Shown here in pieces: positions 34,748 to 45,018 of a stretch of 64,000 bases of DNA. The position numbers were made by a program, and so were the translations under genes. Origin of the DNA: Tenrec ecaudatus (Eukaryota; Chordata; Mammalia; Afrosoricida; Tenrecidae); NCBI RefSeq assembly GCF_050624435.1, contig NC_134540.1, positions 24,330,001 to 24,394,000 on the forward strand. The letters run 5' to 3'. Under the pieces are notes generated by a model. The model ran no database searches. It was not told where the DNA came from and saw only the letters and a program-made list of their open reading frames with translations. The first letter of the stretch is position 1. Each line of letters starts with the position of its first letter.

Positions 34748-37294
34748 ACCTAATTGTAAATAGCAATTGTTATTTATTTCAAGTAAAGACTACAGAATCT
34801 TTTATGTATTTGCAGATTTGAGCAGCCACATTTCTCTAACTGGCATGTTTTATTTCATATATGTATTTGAAAAGAAGCTGAGTTTGATTTTTGTGTAAGA
34901 TTTGTTTTCACCTAACTTAAAAAACCAACACTAGAATATATAATAGATTGTACGAACACATAGAAATGAGACATTTGTGAAGCAGTTCGCTTTCTGAAGT
35001 GATGCAAGGAAAGAATTTCCTTAAAAAATCATTCAAAAAACACCTTTGTTTTCTTACAGTAAAATGGACTGTCTGCATTAGTCATCTTCTAATAATTGTT
35101 TTTTATACTTTTCAAGCCCTCTTAATTCAGTAAACCTATAATTGAAAAGTGAAATTTCGCAATAAAATAGTGTAACTCCATCTGTGTTGCTATGGGAAAG
35201 TAAAGGATTTCCTCCTACTTTACTTTATTAATTTTCAAATAATGCTTAAGGGCTTGTTATGATAGTTCTTTACAAGGTAGTAAATATATAGTTATCCAGA
35301 CTGGGTTGAAGCTAATTACCTTTAGAAACTGAAGCATTCAGGCTTGCTATTTCTGTAAACCAAGCAACTACAAATACAATTTTCATACTAAATCCTATGT
35401 GCAACGATCCAGAGAGATCCTCCTCGTGCAAACTATCATCTAAAATATCTGTCTTCCTGAGTATTGTTTGCAGGCAAACCAACTGGAACTTTAAATGTGG
35501 GATCAGAAAGGAAAGGTGGGGAGGCAGGGAGAGCAAACAACAATCTGAAGACCCAGAGAACATTTGAAAGCAGAGCTATTTAAATGACGCAACCTTTTCT
35601 GAATTCACATTTAGGGAAGGAGGGGAGGCGAGGGGGAAATAACAAATATAAGGGAATAGCGTATTCCACAGCTCACGTTTGTCTTACTTTCTTTACAATC
35701 CTTTGGCTGCCATGGTTTTGAGAGAGCCCCACTTTTTGACAGGAGCGTAAATGAAAGATTAAGTCGTGACAGCAGGTGAGGGAGGTGTCACTTCCAAAGT
35801 TGAACGTAGGCATAAGAACACAGGAAATCTGACCAGTTTATTCAGATTTTTAAATAATCAGCTTTTACTAGATATCTAAAATTATGTCTAGACAACTAAT
35901 TTAGAAAGACAAAAGAGAATGTCGTGGCTGTGGAATGATTTAATTGCTTAGAAATAGAAAATGTTACATGGCAACTACAAAATCATTGCAAATGTGGGTA
36001 CACACAAATTATTAAATATGTGGCTATCAAGGCATCTGTAGGAAGTGAAAGTGAGGGAAATTGTAGAAATGTTCTCATGTGGGGCTTGAGTAAGGACATA
36101 GGGAGGTAAAAATTTCGATATTTTTTGGAAAATGAAAATATTTTGGGTTTAATAACTACAAAACATGGCCAATGTAGCTTGAGAAACATTAAAATGCGAT
36201 AGTGTATTTTCTGTTATATTAAATAAAATTGTGTAATATTAAATACAAGCATAATTGTACATTCCCTGACTTCATTGTTATAGATAGAAGGGTCTGTATC
36301 AGTCAATAGTAAACATATGAAATAAATGTTTTAAAATTTTTTTAAAGTTGACATAGGCTTAGAGTTCATGCAATTAATACATTCATGAAAAATTTGGGGG
36401 AAACATGGTTTCTATCAAGTAAAAATTTCCTTATACCAGCAGAGAAAACATTTTGTCAAGTTCATTTATCTTCTTCTAATGTTTATTCCATTCTTATTCT
36501 TGGTACATAGGTTCATACTAAGGTGCATGTTTTATTGTTGAAGTCTGTCACAAAGCAAATTCCTTCAGGCTCGATTCCATTCTGCGTGTGTTTTGCTGTT
36601 CCTTACTTTAAGCATGTTATTTAGATCTGAGCACTCTTCAGTGAAGGAAACTATTACTGAGCAAGACATGAAACAGTAGAATACGAAAGGTGTGTGAAAT
36701 GGAAAAAATAGTGAAAGCATTCATTACCTTCAGCATAATTCTTGATATTGTTGAGTGGCGTGTGTGATAGACATGAATTGCTCCCCAGTGTAATTTGTGT
36801 CTTTACTCCTTAGTCTACCTCAGCTACTTACTATAATATTTAGCAAAATGACAGCAATACTGAAGAGAAATACAAATATCTAACATCATTCCATTTTGTT
36901 CCATTCAATATCAACAGAAAAACAGAAATAATAAGTAATGCCAATAAGCCATTTGTTGTGTTACAAATAAAAATTGTACACATTCCTCCATTATGTTACC
37001 TTTGTTTACTTAGTGTTTACTGCACTCTTACCATTTCCCCCACTATGTGCTTGCTTGTTTGTTATCTTCTTATCTTGCTCCCCCGTAGAATGTGGTTTCC
37101 AAGAGCTCCTCTGGTGCCGCTAATGGAAAGCTTCTGATAAGTAAAAGGTAGCCTTCCCATATTTTTCAAATAAATGAAATGAAGAACTCGGGAATAAATA
37201 TGTGTTGATACTGAAATATGCATACGTAGTAAATTAGCACCATTTCAAAAATGATGGTGCTCATTGCACAAATGAACAGTGAAAACCATTTCCC
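34748..37294. other. No gene recognised; long unique AT-rich stretch
   Basis: Mostly unique sequence with AT-rich runs and no open frame above 85 codons. No recognisable repeat, RNA gene or exon was found. It is the longest low-repeat part of the window after 30132-33254. Confidence 0.45.
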
Positions 37295-37507
37295 TCCAGT
37301 CCCTGGAGAAAGACATCCTGCTTGGTAAAGCAGCGGGGCATCAGAATAGAGGCAGGTCCTCAATAAGATGCAGTGACACGGTGGCTGCTACAATGAGCTC
37401 ACACATAGAACCTTTGCGAGAATAGTGCAGGACTGAGCCACGGTTCGTTCTGTTGTACAGAGAGGCTCGCTATGAGTTGGAACTGGAAGGCATCTAACAA
37501 CAACCTC
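37295..37507 (+). repeat. RTE LINE 3' end, sense, 5'-truncated
   Basis: CCAGTCCCTGGAGAAAGACA begins the fragment. It runs through CACGGTGGCTGCTACAATGA and GTTCGTTCTGTTGTACAGAG to the tail AAGGCATCTAACAACAACC. Confidence 0.88.
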
Positions 37508-37689
37508 AAAGTTGTTAGACATGTAGAGATACTAAGCTAGGCAATGTGACCCCCCTCCCCAAGGCTAAGCTTTCAATCACACATTATTACACATATTTAT
37601 GGAACATCTCCAATTGGTCCAGGATGATGTGGTGATTTATTTGGAGCTTACGATGGTTTGAAAGTACTAGGTCAGATTCATAGCCAAGA

Positions 37690-37905
37690 ACAAAAATTCT
37701 GGATCCAGGCAGACATCAAAGTTTGAAGGTCCCACTTCTACTCCCTAGCTTGGTCAAGTTTCTTGGTCAAGTCCCTGGGACTCACCTTCCTTATCTATAA
37801 AATAGACATAATCACAGTCACTACTTAATAGGTTAGGTATATGCATCAATAATCAAATAAAAAGTAAATAACAGTGCCAGGCACATAATAAATACTACAT
37901 AAAAT
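37690..37905 (-). repeat. MIR SINE, antisense
   Basis: GGTCAAGTCCCTGGGACTCA, CTTATCTATAAAATAGAC, and AGTGCCAGGCACATAATAAA follow the antisense order of the mammalian MIR core. Confidence 0.75.
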
Positions 37906-37934
37906 ATTCACATTTTCTCTTTCCAGTAGTTTAA

Positions 37935-38055
37935 GAGTTTGACACTATTCTTCATTTCAAAATTCAGAAATTAAATTTAATATAGGATAAGAAAGTTGAC
38001 CAAATTGACATAGCAAATTACTTACAAACAAGAATTCAAATTTAGTTCTTTTTAA
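37935..38055 (+). repeat. Possible MIR fragment, sense
   Basis: A weak match to the MIR tail (CATTTCAAAATTCAGAAATT, GACATAGCAAATTACTTAC). Heavily decayed. Confidence 0.35.
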
Positions 38056-38329
38056 TGGTGACAGTATTAACTAAAGTATCAGTATTGAGTACCTCCTTTG
38101 TGAGAGGTCATGCTATAGATATTGTGAATACAGTGGCAACTATAACAAGTGGGGTACCCATTTCTTAAGCTTAGATACTAACAGGAGGTTGATAATAAAC
38201 AAAATGCAAAAAGAATTATAATGATTCTAGAAAATGACTAGGTAGCTATTTAAGTAAGACCCCAATAATGACCTAGCTATTTAGTATGGCCCACCCAATG
38301 GACAGTACTCCCATTTTCCCTTTTCAAGA

Positions 38330-38408
38330 AGAACTTCCCATGTGCTCTAGGGGAGTCACATGGAATAGGCTGCTCTGAGTGGAATCAACTTGATGGCCGT
38401 GAGCGTGG
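38330..38408 (+). repeat. AfroSINE tail fragment, sense
   Basis: CTGAGTGGAATCAACTTGATGG, here split by substitutions from the consensus tail, ends a short fragment. Confidence 0.6.
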
Positions 38409-38436
38409 CTAGGAGTGTCTCAAGTGCCTCCCCCCA

Positions 38437-38665
38437 GGAGCCCTTGAAAGGTGCAAATGTTAACACACTTGACTGCTGACTCGAAAGTAGAAGTTGAAAT
38501 CCACTGAGGGCTCCTCAGAAGAAAAGGCCTGGTGATCAACTTCTTAAGAAAAGAAAAGCAGCCATTGAAAACACTATGGAGCGCAATGCTACTTTCATAT
38601 ACATGCTGTTGCTATAAAGCAGGGTCGGTCCAATAGCAACTGGTGGCGGTTATGGTGTCCCTCCC
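38437..38665 (+). repeat. AfroSINE long variant, sense, near full length
   Basis: It begins AGGAGCCCTTGAAAGGTGCA and carries AGTTGAAATCCACTGAGGG. It continues with CCTGGTGATCAACTTCTTAA and the CAATAGCAACTGG end. The CTTCTTAA block belongs to the long AfroSINE subtype, seen also at 53978-54172. Confidence 0.82.
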
Positions 38666-39741
38666 AAAATACAAGAGTTTAGGAGCTGGTGGTTCAACCT
38701 TGATGAGTCGATTTTCCAGAGAATAACTTAGAAATGGGTCTTTGATAGTCTAACCAACGTTTCAAAGAGAGGATATAATGGGGAACTTCTGGAGACTGTA
38801 CTTACTCGCAATGTGATGTGTTTGATAATAAACAGGTTTTTTTCTGCCTCCGAATGGTGAGGATTCAGTTCCTCTGAATGGAGGGACTTCTGTGCTTATT
38901 TGTGACCATTAGGGATCACCTCAAAGGCCCAAAGTAAACAAGTAAACTGAAGAGGACATAATGAAAAAGTGGAAGAGCATTTTTGGATCCTTTATGACAT
39001 CAATAAGCCTTTGAATTAACTAGACCAGGAAGGACTTCTTCTATTTATTTATTTTATGTGACACAACTATTTTCCTACATCTTAGACAGAATTCTCTTTT
39101 ATCTACAGTCAAAATTAGACTAAATCACACAAATCTGGCCACATAAAGACCTAGGAGAAAGGCAGAGGAAGAACGAGTGGAATGGCCATGAATTAAGATA
39201 AGTAACGTAGGTAAGTACAACAGACAGGAAAGGCGGTTGAATTTTAGAGACTAAGACATTGGCGAGGCGTTGGTAGACTCTAGGAAACATTGCATTCGAT
39301 GCTGCACAGCAATTGAAAGTGTAAGTAAAATAAGAAGCTTTTATGAGTTATAGATTTGGGAAAGATATCTAGCCTGACAAGTTTTAGGTAGAGATCTCTG
39401 GCTATGACCTGGACAACAGGCATGGCTGTGGGAGGGTAGCAAAGTGGAACTCCAAGAGACACGTTAAGAAAGCACATGCAGAGAAGACTGGAGGAGTTAG
39501 TCATAGCAGCAGAGGCAGGAAAGTGGACAAATTGGAAATATATAGCATGATAGCCAAACAAACCTAACTTGCTAATAGAACCCATTTAAAGTAAGCTCCA
39601 TAAGAGCTGAAATCTCCTTTATGAAATGTTAGTAGGGTACAAAAGGGCCTAACACATAATGGGTGTTCAACAACTATTTGTAAATAGAATGAGTGTATAA
39701 AGAATAACTAAATCAATTAATAAATTAGTGAATTACATTTT
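38666..39741. other. No gene recognised
   Basis: Unique sequence. A 101-codon minus-strand frame (39280-39585) has no motif. A faint MIR-like block lies near 39640-39690. Confidence 0.45.
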
Positions 39742-39992
39742 TGTTCTCTAGAGAAGCAAAACCAATGAAGCTTATATGTGTGTGTCTATAGAGAGAAGTT
39801 TAGATCAAACAAATAACACCCACATTATAGAGACAGGCAAATTTCCAAGCATGCAGGTCAGACGCCAGACTGGAGGGTTTTGTTGGGTGTCGTAGCTCCA
39901 GCAGCTGATGATCCCAAGATCACTAGGTCAGACAGCCAACAATGGCTGTAGAAGAGAAAAAGAAAAAAGGAAAGAGACCCTGAGGTCCATAG

Positions 39993-40056
39993 CTAAGATA
40001 ATAGGGGGCTAAGATAATAGGGGGCTAAGATAATAGGGGGCTAAGATAATAGGGGG
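39993..40056. repeat. Minisatellite, four perfect 16-bp units
   Basis: The unit CTAAGATAATAGGGGG occurs four times with no mismatch, and the next bases (CTGA) break the array. Perfect identity suggests recent expansion inside the older LTR. Confidence 0.97.
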
Positions 40057-40126
40057 CTGACAATCCCTGAGATTATCAGTCAAGACAGCAGGCTGCTGAC
40101 ACAAATCCAAAGAAACAGAGGTCAGA

Positions 40127-40396
40127 AAAAAAGGGAAACCGAGCTGATTCCAGGAACCCAAGTGGAAGGTGAATTATGAGAGTGACGAGTGCAACGAATG
40201 TATAAGGGTGCTTTGCTCAATTGATGTATGTACAGATTGTGATAAGAGCCTTATGAGCCCCAATAAAAAGATTTTTTAAAAAAAGAAAATGATTAGGGCA
40301 AAGAATGTACAGATGTGCTTTGTACAATTGATGTATGTATATGTATGGATTGTGATAAGAGTTGTATGAGCCCCTAATAAAATGTTTTACAAAAAA
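40127..40396 (+). mobile_element. Dimeric family T-derived short retroposon (copy 1) with 18-bp target duplication
   Basis: Two family T 3' tails lie head to tail. Monomer 1 (about 40127-40288) runs from GAGCTGATTCCAGG to CCAATAAAAAG and an A-rich linker. Monomer 2 (about 40290-40390) starts ATGATTAGGGCAAAGAATG and ends CCTAATAAAATG plus an A run. The whole dimer is bounded by AAAGAAACAGAGGTCAGA at 40109-40126 and again at 40397-40414, identical over 18 bases. That is the mark of LINE-type retrotransposition of the dimer as one unit. Copy 2 at 50450-50695 has the same second-monomer start. Confidence 0.88.
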
Positions 40397-40917
40397 AAAG
40401 AAACAGAGGTCAGAGTATGAGCCAGATGCAGTATCCAGACGCAGAAAAAGAAAAGGTAACTTTTTTCACTGAGACCCTTTATATAAGAAGCAGGCCACAC
40501 ACATCACAAAACTTCCCCTCAATTGTTTGGATCACAGATGTGATCTGAGTAAGGGTATTCCATCCCACCCTAAACTTCTAACAAACTATTGGCTGTTCAC
40601 AGCAGTCCCATTGGGGAGAGGAACACATCCTGTTAGATCACATCATAGGGACTACTAGCTCTTAATTGCCAATTCACTGGGAATCCTGGCCTACCCAAGT
40701 TGACACAAACCTGAGCTACCACATTCAGGACAGGTTAATTGTGCTTTACAATTCATGAAAGCAGACAGGAACACACACATTCATGCAATTTTTGAGCTTT
40801 TTAGCATAAATTTCTTTCTTATTTGTAAGAATCATCTAGTATGCTAAAAGGCCCACTCTTCCCAACGGATTTTTTTCCCCAAAGCTATGTATTTTTTTTT
40901 CATTTTGTTTGCTTTTG

Positions 40918-42632
40918 TTTTGTTTTAATCATTTTATTAGGGGCTCATACAACTCTTATCACAATCCATACATATACATACATCAATTGTATAAGGCACA
41001 TCCATACATTCTCTGCCCTAATCACTCTCAAAGCATTTGCTCTCCACTTAAGCCCCTGGCATCAGCTCTTCATTTTTCCCCTCCCTCCCTGCTCCCCCCT
41101 CCCTCATAAACCCTTGATAATATATAAATTATTATTTTCTCATATCTTACTCTGTCCAATGTCTCCCTTCACCCATTTTTCTGTTGTCTGTCCCCCAGGG
41201 AGAAGTTCACATGCAGATGCTTGTACTCAGTTCCCCTTTCCAACCCACCCTTCCTCTACCCTCCCAGTATCACCACTCACACCACTGGTCCTGAAGGAAT
41301 CATCCGACCTGGATTCCCTGTGTTTCTGGTTCCTATCTGTAACAGTGTACATCCTCTGGTCTAGTCAGACTTGCAAGGTAGAATGGGGATCATGATTGGC
41401 GGGGCAGCGGGGTGCAGGGAGGAAATATTTAGGAACTATAGGAAAGTTATATTTTTAATCTTTGCTACATCACACCCTGACTGGCTCGTCTCCTCCCTGA
41501 GACCCTTCTGTAAAGGGATGTCCAGTGGCCTACAAATGGGCTTTGGGTCTGCAATCCGCACTCCCCCCCTAATTCACTATGTTATCATTTTTTGTTCTGA
41601 TGATGCCTGATACCTGATCCCTTCGACAGTTCGTGATTGCACAGGCTGGTGTGCTTCTTCCATGAGGGCTTTGTTGCTTCTGAGCTAGATGGCTACTTGT
41701 TTACCTTCAAGCCTTTAAGACCCCAGATGCTATATCTTTTGATAGCCGGGCACCATCAACTTTCTTCGCCACATTTGCTTATGCACCCATTTGTCTTGAG
41801 TGATCATATCATGGAGGTGAACACACAAGGATATGACTTTTTTGTTCTTTGATACCTGATAACTGATCCCTTCAGCACTTTGTGATCACACAGGCTGGTG
41901 TGCTTCTTCCATGTGGGTTTTGTTGCTTCTCAGCTAGATGGCCGCTTGTTTACCTTCAAGCCTTTAAGACCCCAGACGCTATCTCTTTTGATAGCCGGGC
42001 ACCATCAGCTTTCTTCACCACATTTGCTTATTCACCAGCTTTGTCTTCAGCGGTTGTTTTGGGAAGGTGAGCATCATAGAATACCAATTTAATAGAAGAA
42101 AGTATTCTTACATTGAGGGGGTACTTTAGTGGAGGCCCAATGTCCTTTTACTACCTAATACTAAACATATACATATATGCACATAGATCTATTTCCCCAT
42201 CCTCATATATAAATATATTTGCATATGTACATGCCTATATCTAGACCTCTATAAACGCCCTTTTCCTCCAAGCTCCTTTCTCTATTTCCTTTGACTTTCC
42301 TCCTGTCCCACTATCATGTTCAGTCCCCACCTGTGTTTCAGCAATTCCTCTTGGTTACATTACCCTTGATCATGTCCTACCAAGCTGCCCACACCCTCCT
42401 CACCACCAATTTGGATCACTTGCTGTTCCCTTGTCCCTGGGTTTGTTAACACCACTACCTTTCCCCCACAGCCCTCTCTCCCATTTGCCCCTAGAACTGT
42501 GGATCCCATTGTTTTCTCCTCCAGATTGTTCATCCAGCCTATCTTATTTAGACAGACCTGCAGAGATAATAACATGCACAAAAACAAGGCAGAGCAAAAC
42601 CAAGCAACAATATACAACAAAACAATGAAAAC
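40918..42632 (-). repeat. Family T retroposon, antisense, 5'-truncated, with two internal modules
   Basis: It begins TTAATCATTTTATTAGGGGC and follows the same order as 27839-30042. The internal module occurs twice with a period of 249 bp (CACAGGCTGG at 41640 and 41889). It ends near 42632 in an A-rich segment beside a mariner relic. A 184-codon open frame (40841-41395) is a by-product of the pyrimidine-rich antisense strand and encodes nothing I recognise. Confidence 0.88.
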
Positions 42633-42635
42633 AAA

Positions 42636-43061
42636 AAAACCTTACCACCTTCAAAGTCCTCTCCATTAAACTTAATACATTTGTCAAATCTGCAATTCCG
42701 TTCTTGGAAACATTTTTCAAACTCATCTGTTTTGGTGGCTGCTAGCACCTCTCTCTCTCTCTCTCTCTCTTTTCTCACCTCTCTGTGTCCTCAAATCACT
42801 GTCCTTTCATGTCCCTCTTCATTAGCAGAAACAAAAAGACGTCTTGTGGAGTGAGGTCAAGTGAGTGAGGTGCCTGGGGCAAAGAGACATGCTGATTTTT
42901 GCCAAAAAATGGGCACATTGCGATGGCTGCTTGAGCAGGTGCATTGTTGTGGTGGCAACAGGTCAGGCACACTCTTAAACAATCTTCCCAGAACTGCTAA
43001 ATAGAAACCTTGATTAACAGTCTGATGTGGTGGAACTCCAAATACACTATTACCTTCACAT

Positions 43062-43097
<36 letters not shown>

Positions 43098-43800
43098 CAT
43101 CATGAACTTTTATTTCATGTGACAAGCTTTTCTTTGGCAAGGTGATGATGGCACCTTGCACTGGCCTGATATATGTCTGCTTTCGGGGTCATCGGTAATG
43201 ACTGTGGGGAAAAATCTGGTTGATTAGGAGCTGTTCTTCCAAAGCATGGCACGTTTCCACTCGAGGCTCTTTTTCCTGGTCAAACAGAACCTGAGGCACC
43301 AATTTTTCAGCCACCCTCGTCATTCCCAAATCTTCCATTAAAATTTGCGGAATCCACCCCCAAGATAGTCCAGATAACTTCCCCCTCATCGCCGGCCTTT
43401 GAGCACAGGTGCACACATTTTGTTGACATTTTTGTCTTTTTGAGAAGCTTACAGACATCCAGAATGGGGTTTGTCATCAAATGACATTTCACCTTTTTGG
43501 AAATGAAAAAAGCCACTGGTACGCTTGAGTTTTTCCCATAGCACAGTCCTAGAAAGCTGTGTTCAACATCACAACTGCTTCTACGGCATTTTTCCTGAGC
43601 AGAAATCACCATGTCACAGCAGCACAGTGTTCTCTTAAGGTAGCCATCATGAAAAACGAGGTTTAAGTGAAACTGTGTGTATGAAAAAATTCACTGTGAC
43701 TTGAAAGAACTTTCCTGGGCGAGGCCACTGGGTGCACTAACTCAGAGCAAGTTACTAGATGCTCATCCTAGCAGGTGAAAATGTGTTACTACGAAAGCTC
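42636..43800 (-). pseudogene. Mariner transposase relic (Tc1/mariner), antisense
   Basis: On the minus strand, across frames, the mariner transposase order can be followed. Near 43635 there is a decayed Met-Ala-Thr-Leu-Arg start. Around 43300-43320 the helix-turn-helix end reads Glu-Asp-Leu-Gly-Met-Thr-Arg, followed by a Val-Pro-Gln-Val-Leu block. Around 42930-42960 the Asn-Asn-Ala-Pro-Ala block appears, and around 42850-42880 the Ser-Leu-Asp-Leu-Thr-Pro block that normally carries the catalytic Asp. The C-terminal Phe-Glu-Lys-Cys-Phe to Asp-Lys-Cys-Ile segment lies near 42670-42720. Two microsatellites (CT about 42748-42771, GA about 43065-43094) interrupt the frame. No clean terminal inverted repeats or TA duplication were identified. 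Confidence 0.82.
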
Positions 43801-44049
43801 CACCACCCAGCTTTTTCCGTTTTTTTTGGGGGGGGTGGGGGGTACCACCTTGTATGTCCTTCTTGATAAGATATTGCTAATATCTTTTGTTTAATAAATT
43901 GATAGTGAAAGATAATATTCCATTTTTCTGTTTGTTTCTATTTTTTATTCTGTTTCCTTGGTAATATTAAAAAATAATACCTGGACATTAGTGTAATTTT
44001 TAAAAAATCAGAGTTATTGTTATTACTTTCTGAAATCCAAATGCCTGGG
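43801..44049. other. Homopolymer T/G run and AT-rich spacer
   Basis: A T run followed by a G-rich tract (about 43820-43844) flanks the mariner relic. The rest is AT-rich with no gene. Confidence 0.6.
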
Positions 44050-44443
44050 AGAGTGTTATGGGTGGCATTGTGCCCCGCTTCCCTAGGTGTGTTAAAATTC
44101 TAATATCTCTACCTACAAAAGAAGTGACCCTGTTTGGAAATTTTTAGTTAATAAGGACTTACCATGTGAGGTAAGTCCTACACCTAATCACACATCATTT
44201 ATATAAAGAAAAGGGGGAAAGTACATAGAGACACTTTTGAACTAGAAAGATAGTTGCCTATGTCAAGACCACTTTGCAAGCAAGAATTACCAAGGACCAC
44301 CAGATCACAGAACTCAAGAGAGCTACAGGCAGAATTGACATGGCTCTAACCCAGATTTGGACTTTTAGCCTCTAGAACTCTGTTCCTTAAAAAAGCCACC
44401 CATGTGTTCTGTGTTACAGCAATCTTAGATAGCCGAGACAGAA
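44050..44443 (+). mobile_element. MLT1-type MaLR LTR, sense
   Basis: GGGTGGCATTGTGCCCCGCT, GAAGTGACCCTGTTTGGAAA, GACTTTTAGCCTCTAGAACT, and GTTCTGTGTTACAGCAATC follow the order of a MaLR LTR. It is diverged and solo. Confidence 0.72.
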
Positions 44444-44552
44444 CCAGTATTCTAAAAATCCTCACCTTTGAAATAGAATATTTTAGTATCCTAGTTATGA
44501 TAGAAGTAATAGCCAGAGAAGACAGGAAACTCCTTTCATCTACCCATTCTGT

Positions 44553-44557
44553 CTATG

Positions 44558-44605
<48 letters not shown>

Positions 44606-44606
44606 A
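44553..44606. repeat. (CTAT)n microsatellite
   Basis: About 12 units of a tetranucleotide, CTAT, in near-perfect array. The Tyr/Leu/Ser/Ile repeat frame across it is an artefact. Confidence 0.96.
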
Positions 44607-44633
44607 TATAACTATATATCTATCATATAACTA

Positions 44634-44690
44634 AACCCAGTGGTTTAGTGAGTTATATGTTCGGAGATATATGAGGTTATCGACTCCCTT
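44634..44690 (+). repeat. Possible AfroSINE head, sense (split by family T)
   Basis: ACCCAGTGGTTTAGTGAGTT resembles an eroded AfroSINE head. The tail half follows after the family T copy at 44936. Confidence 0.5.
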
Positions 44691-44932
44691 AAGAGTTATG
44701 GAGGGAGTTGGGGGCAGGGAAGGAGGGGAAGAATGAGGAGCTGGTATCAAGGGCTCAAGTAGAAAGCAAATGTTTTGAGAATGATGATGGCAACAAATGT
44801 ACGAATGTGCTTGACACAATGGATGGATGGATGGATGGATGGATGGATGGATGGATGGATGGATGGATGGATGGATGGATGGATGGTGGTAAGAGTTGTA
44901 TGAGCCCCCAATAAAGTGATTTTTTTAAAGTG
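44691..44932 (+). repeat. Family T retroposon, short 3'-end copy with expanded GGAT tract
   Basis: GGGAAGGAGGGGAAGAATGA and GAGCTGGTATCAAGGGCTCA are typical. The GGAT site, three units at 11888 and five at 34495, has grown to about 17 units at 44819-44886. The copy ends GAGCCCCCAATAAAGTGATT plus a T run. Confidence 0.9.
44819..44886. repeat. (GGAT)n microsatellite inside family T
   Basis: About 17 uninterrupted GGAT units replace the short GGAT run of other copies. Confidence 0.97.
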
Positions 44933-44935
44933 ATG

Positions 44936-45018
44936 ATCTTGGGAGTCCACTGGGGCGATTCTACCCTATCCTGTAGAGTCCCTGTGAGTCAGAATCGGTG
45001 AGCTTTTGGTTTTGTAGC
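44936..45018 (+). repeat. AfroSINE tail half, sense
   Basis: CTTGGGAGTCCACTGGGGCG, ATTCTACCCTATCCTGTAGA and CTGTGAGTCAGAATCGGTGA form the RTE-like tail of an AfroSINE. Confidence 0.8.

Larger units (their letters stand above)
39742..40723 (-). mobile_element. ERVL-type LTR, antisense, split by a dimeric family T element
   Basis: The left part opens TGTTCTCTAGAGAAGCAAAA, the antisense of an ERVL LTR end. The right part closes CCTACCCAAGTTGACACAAA and CTGAGCTACCACA, the antisense of the start. The LTR includes a 16-bp minisatellite at 39993-40056. At 40127-40396 it is split by a retroposon whose target duplication comes from the LTR. The outer limits are approximate. Confidence 0.65.

Noticed and set aside
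39993..40056. Regular 16-bp repeats as a possible CRISPR-like array
   Set aside because: No spacers separate the units, and the surroundings are a mammalian LTR. It is a minisatellite.
40841..41395. 184-codon open frame, the longest in the window
   Set aside because: It lies wholly in antisense family T, where pyrimidine-rich sequence has few stops. Homologous positions in other copies are not open.
42636..43800. Functional mariner transposase gene
   Set aside because: The frame is broken repeatedly, two microsatellites interrupt it, and clear terminal inverted repeats were not found.
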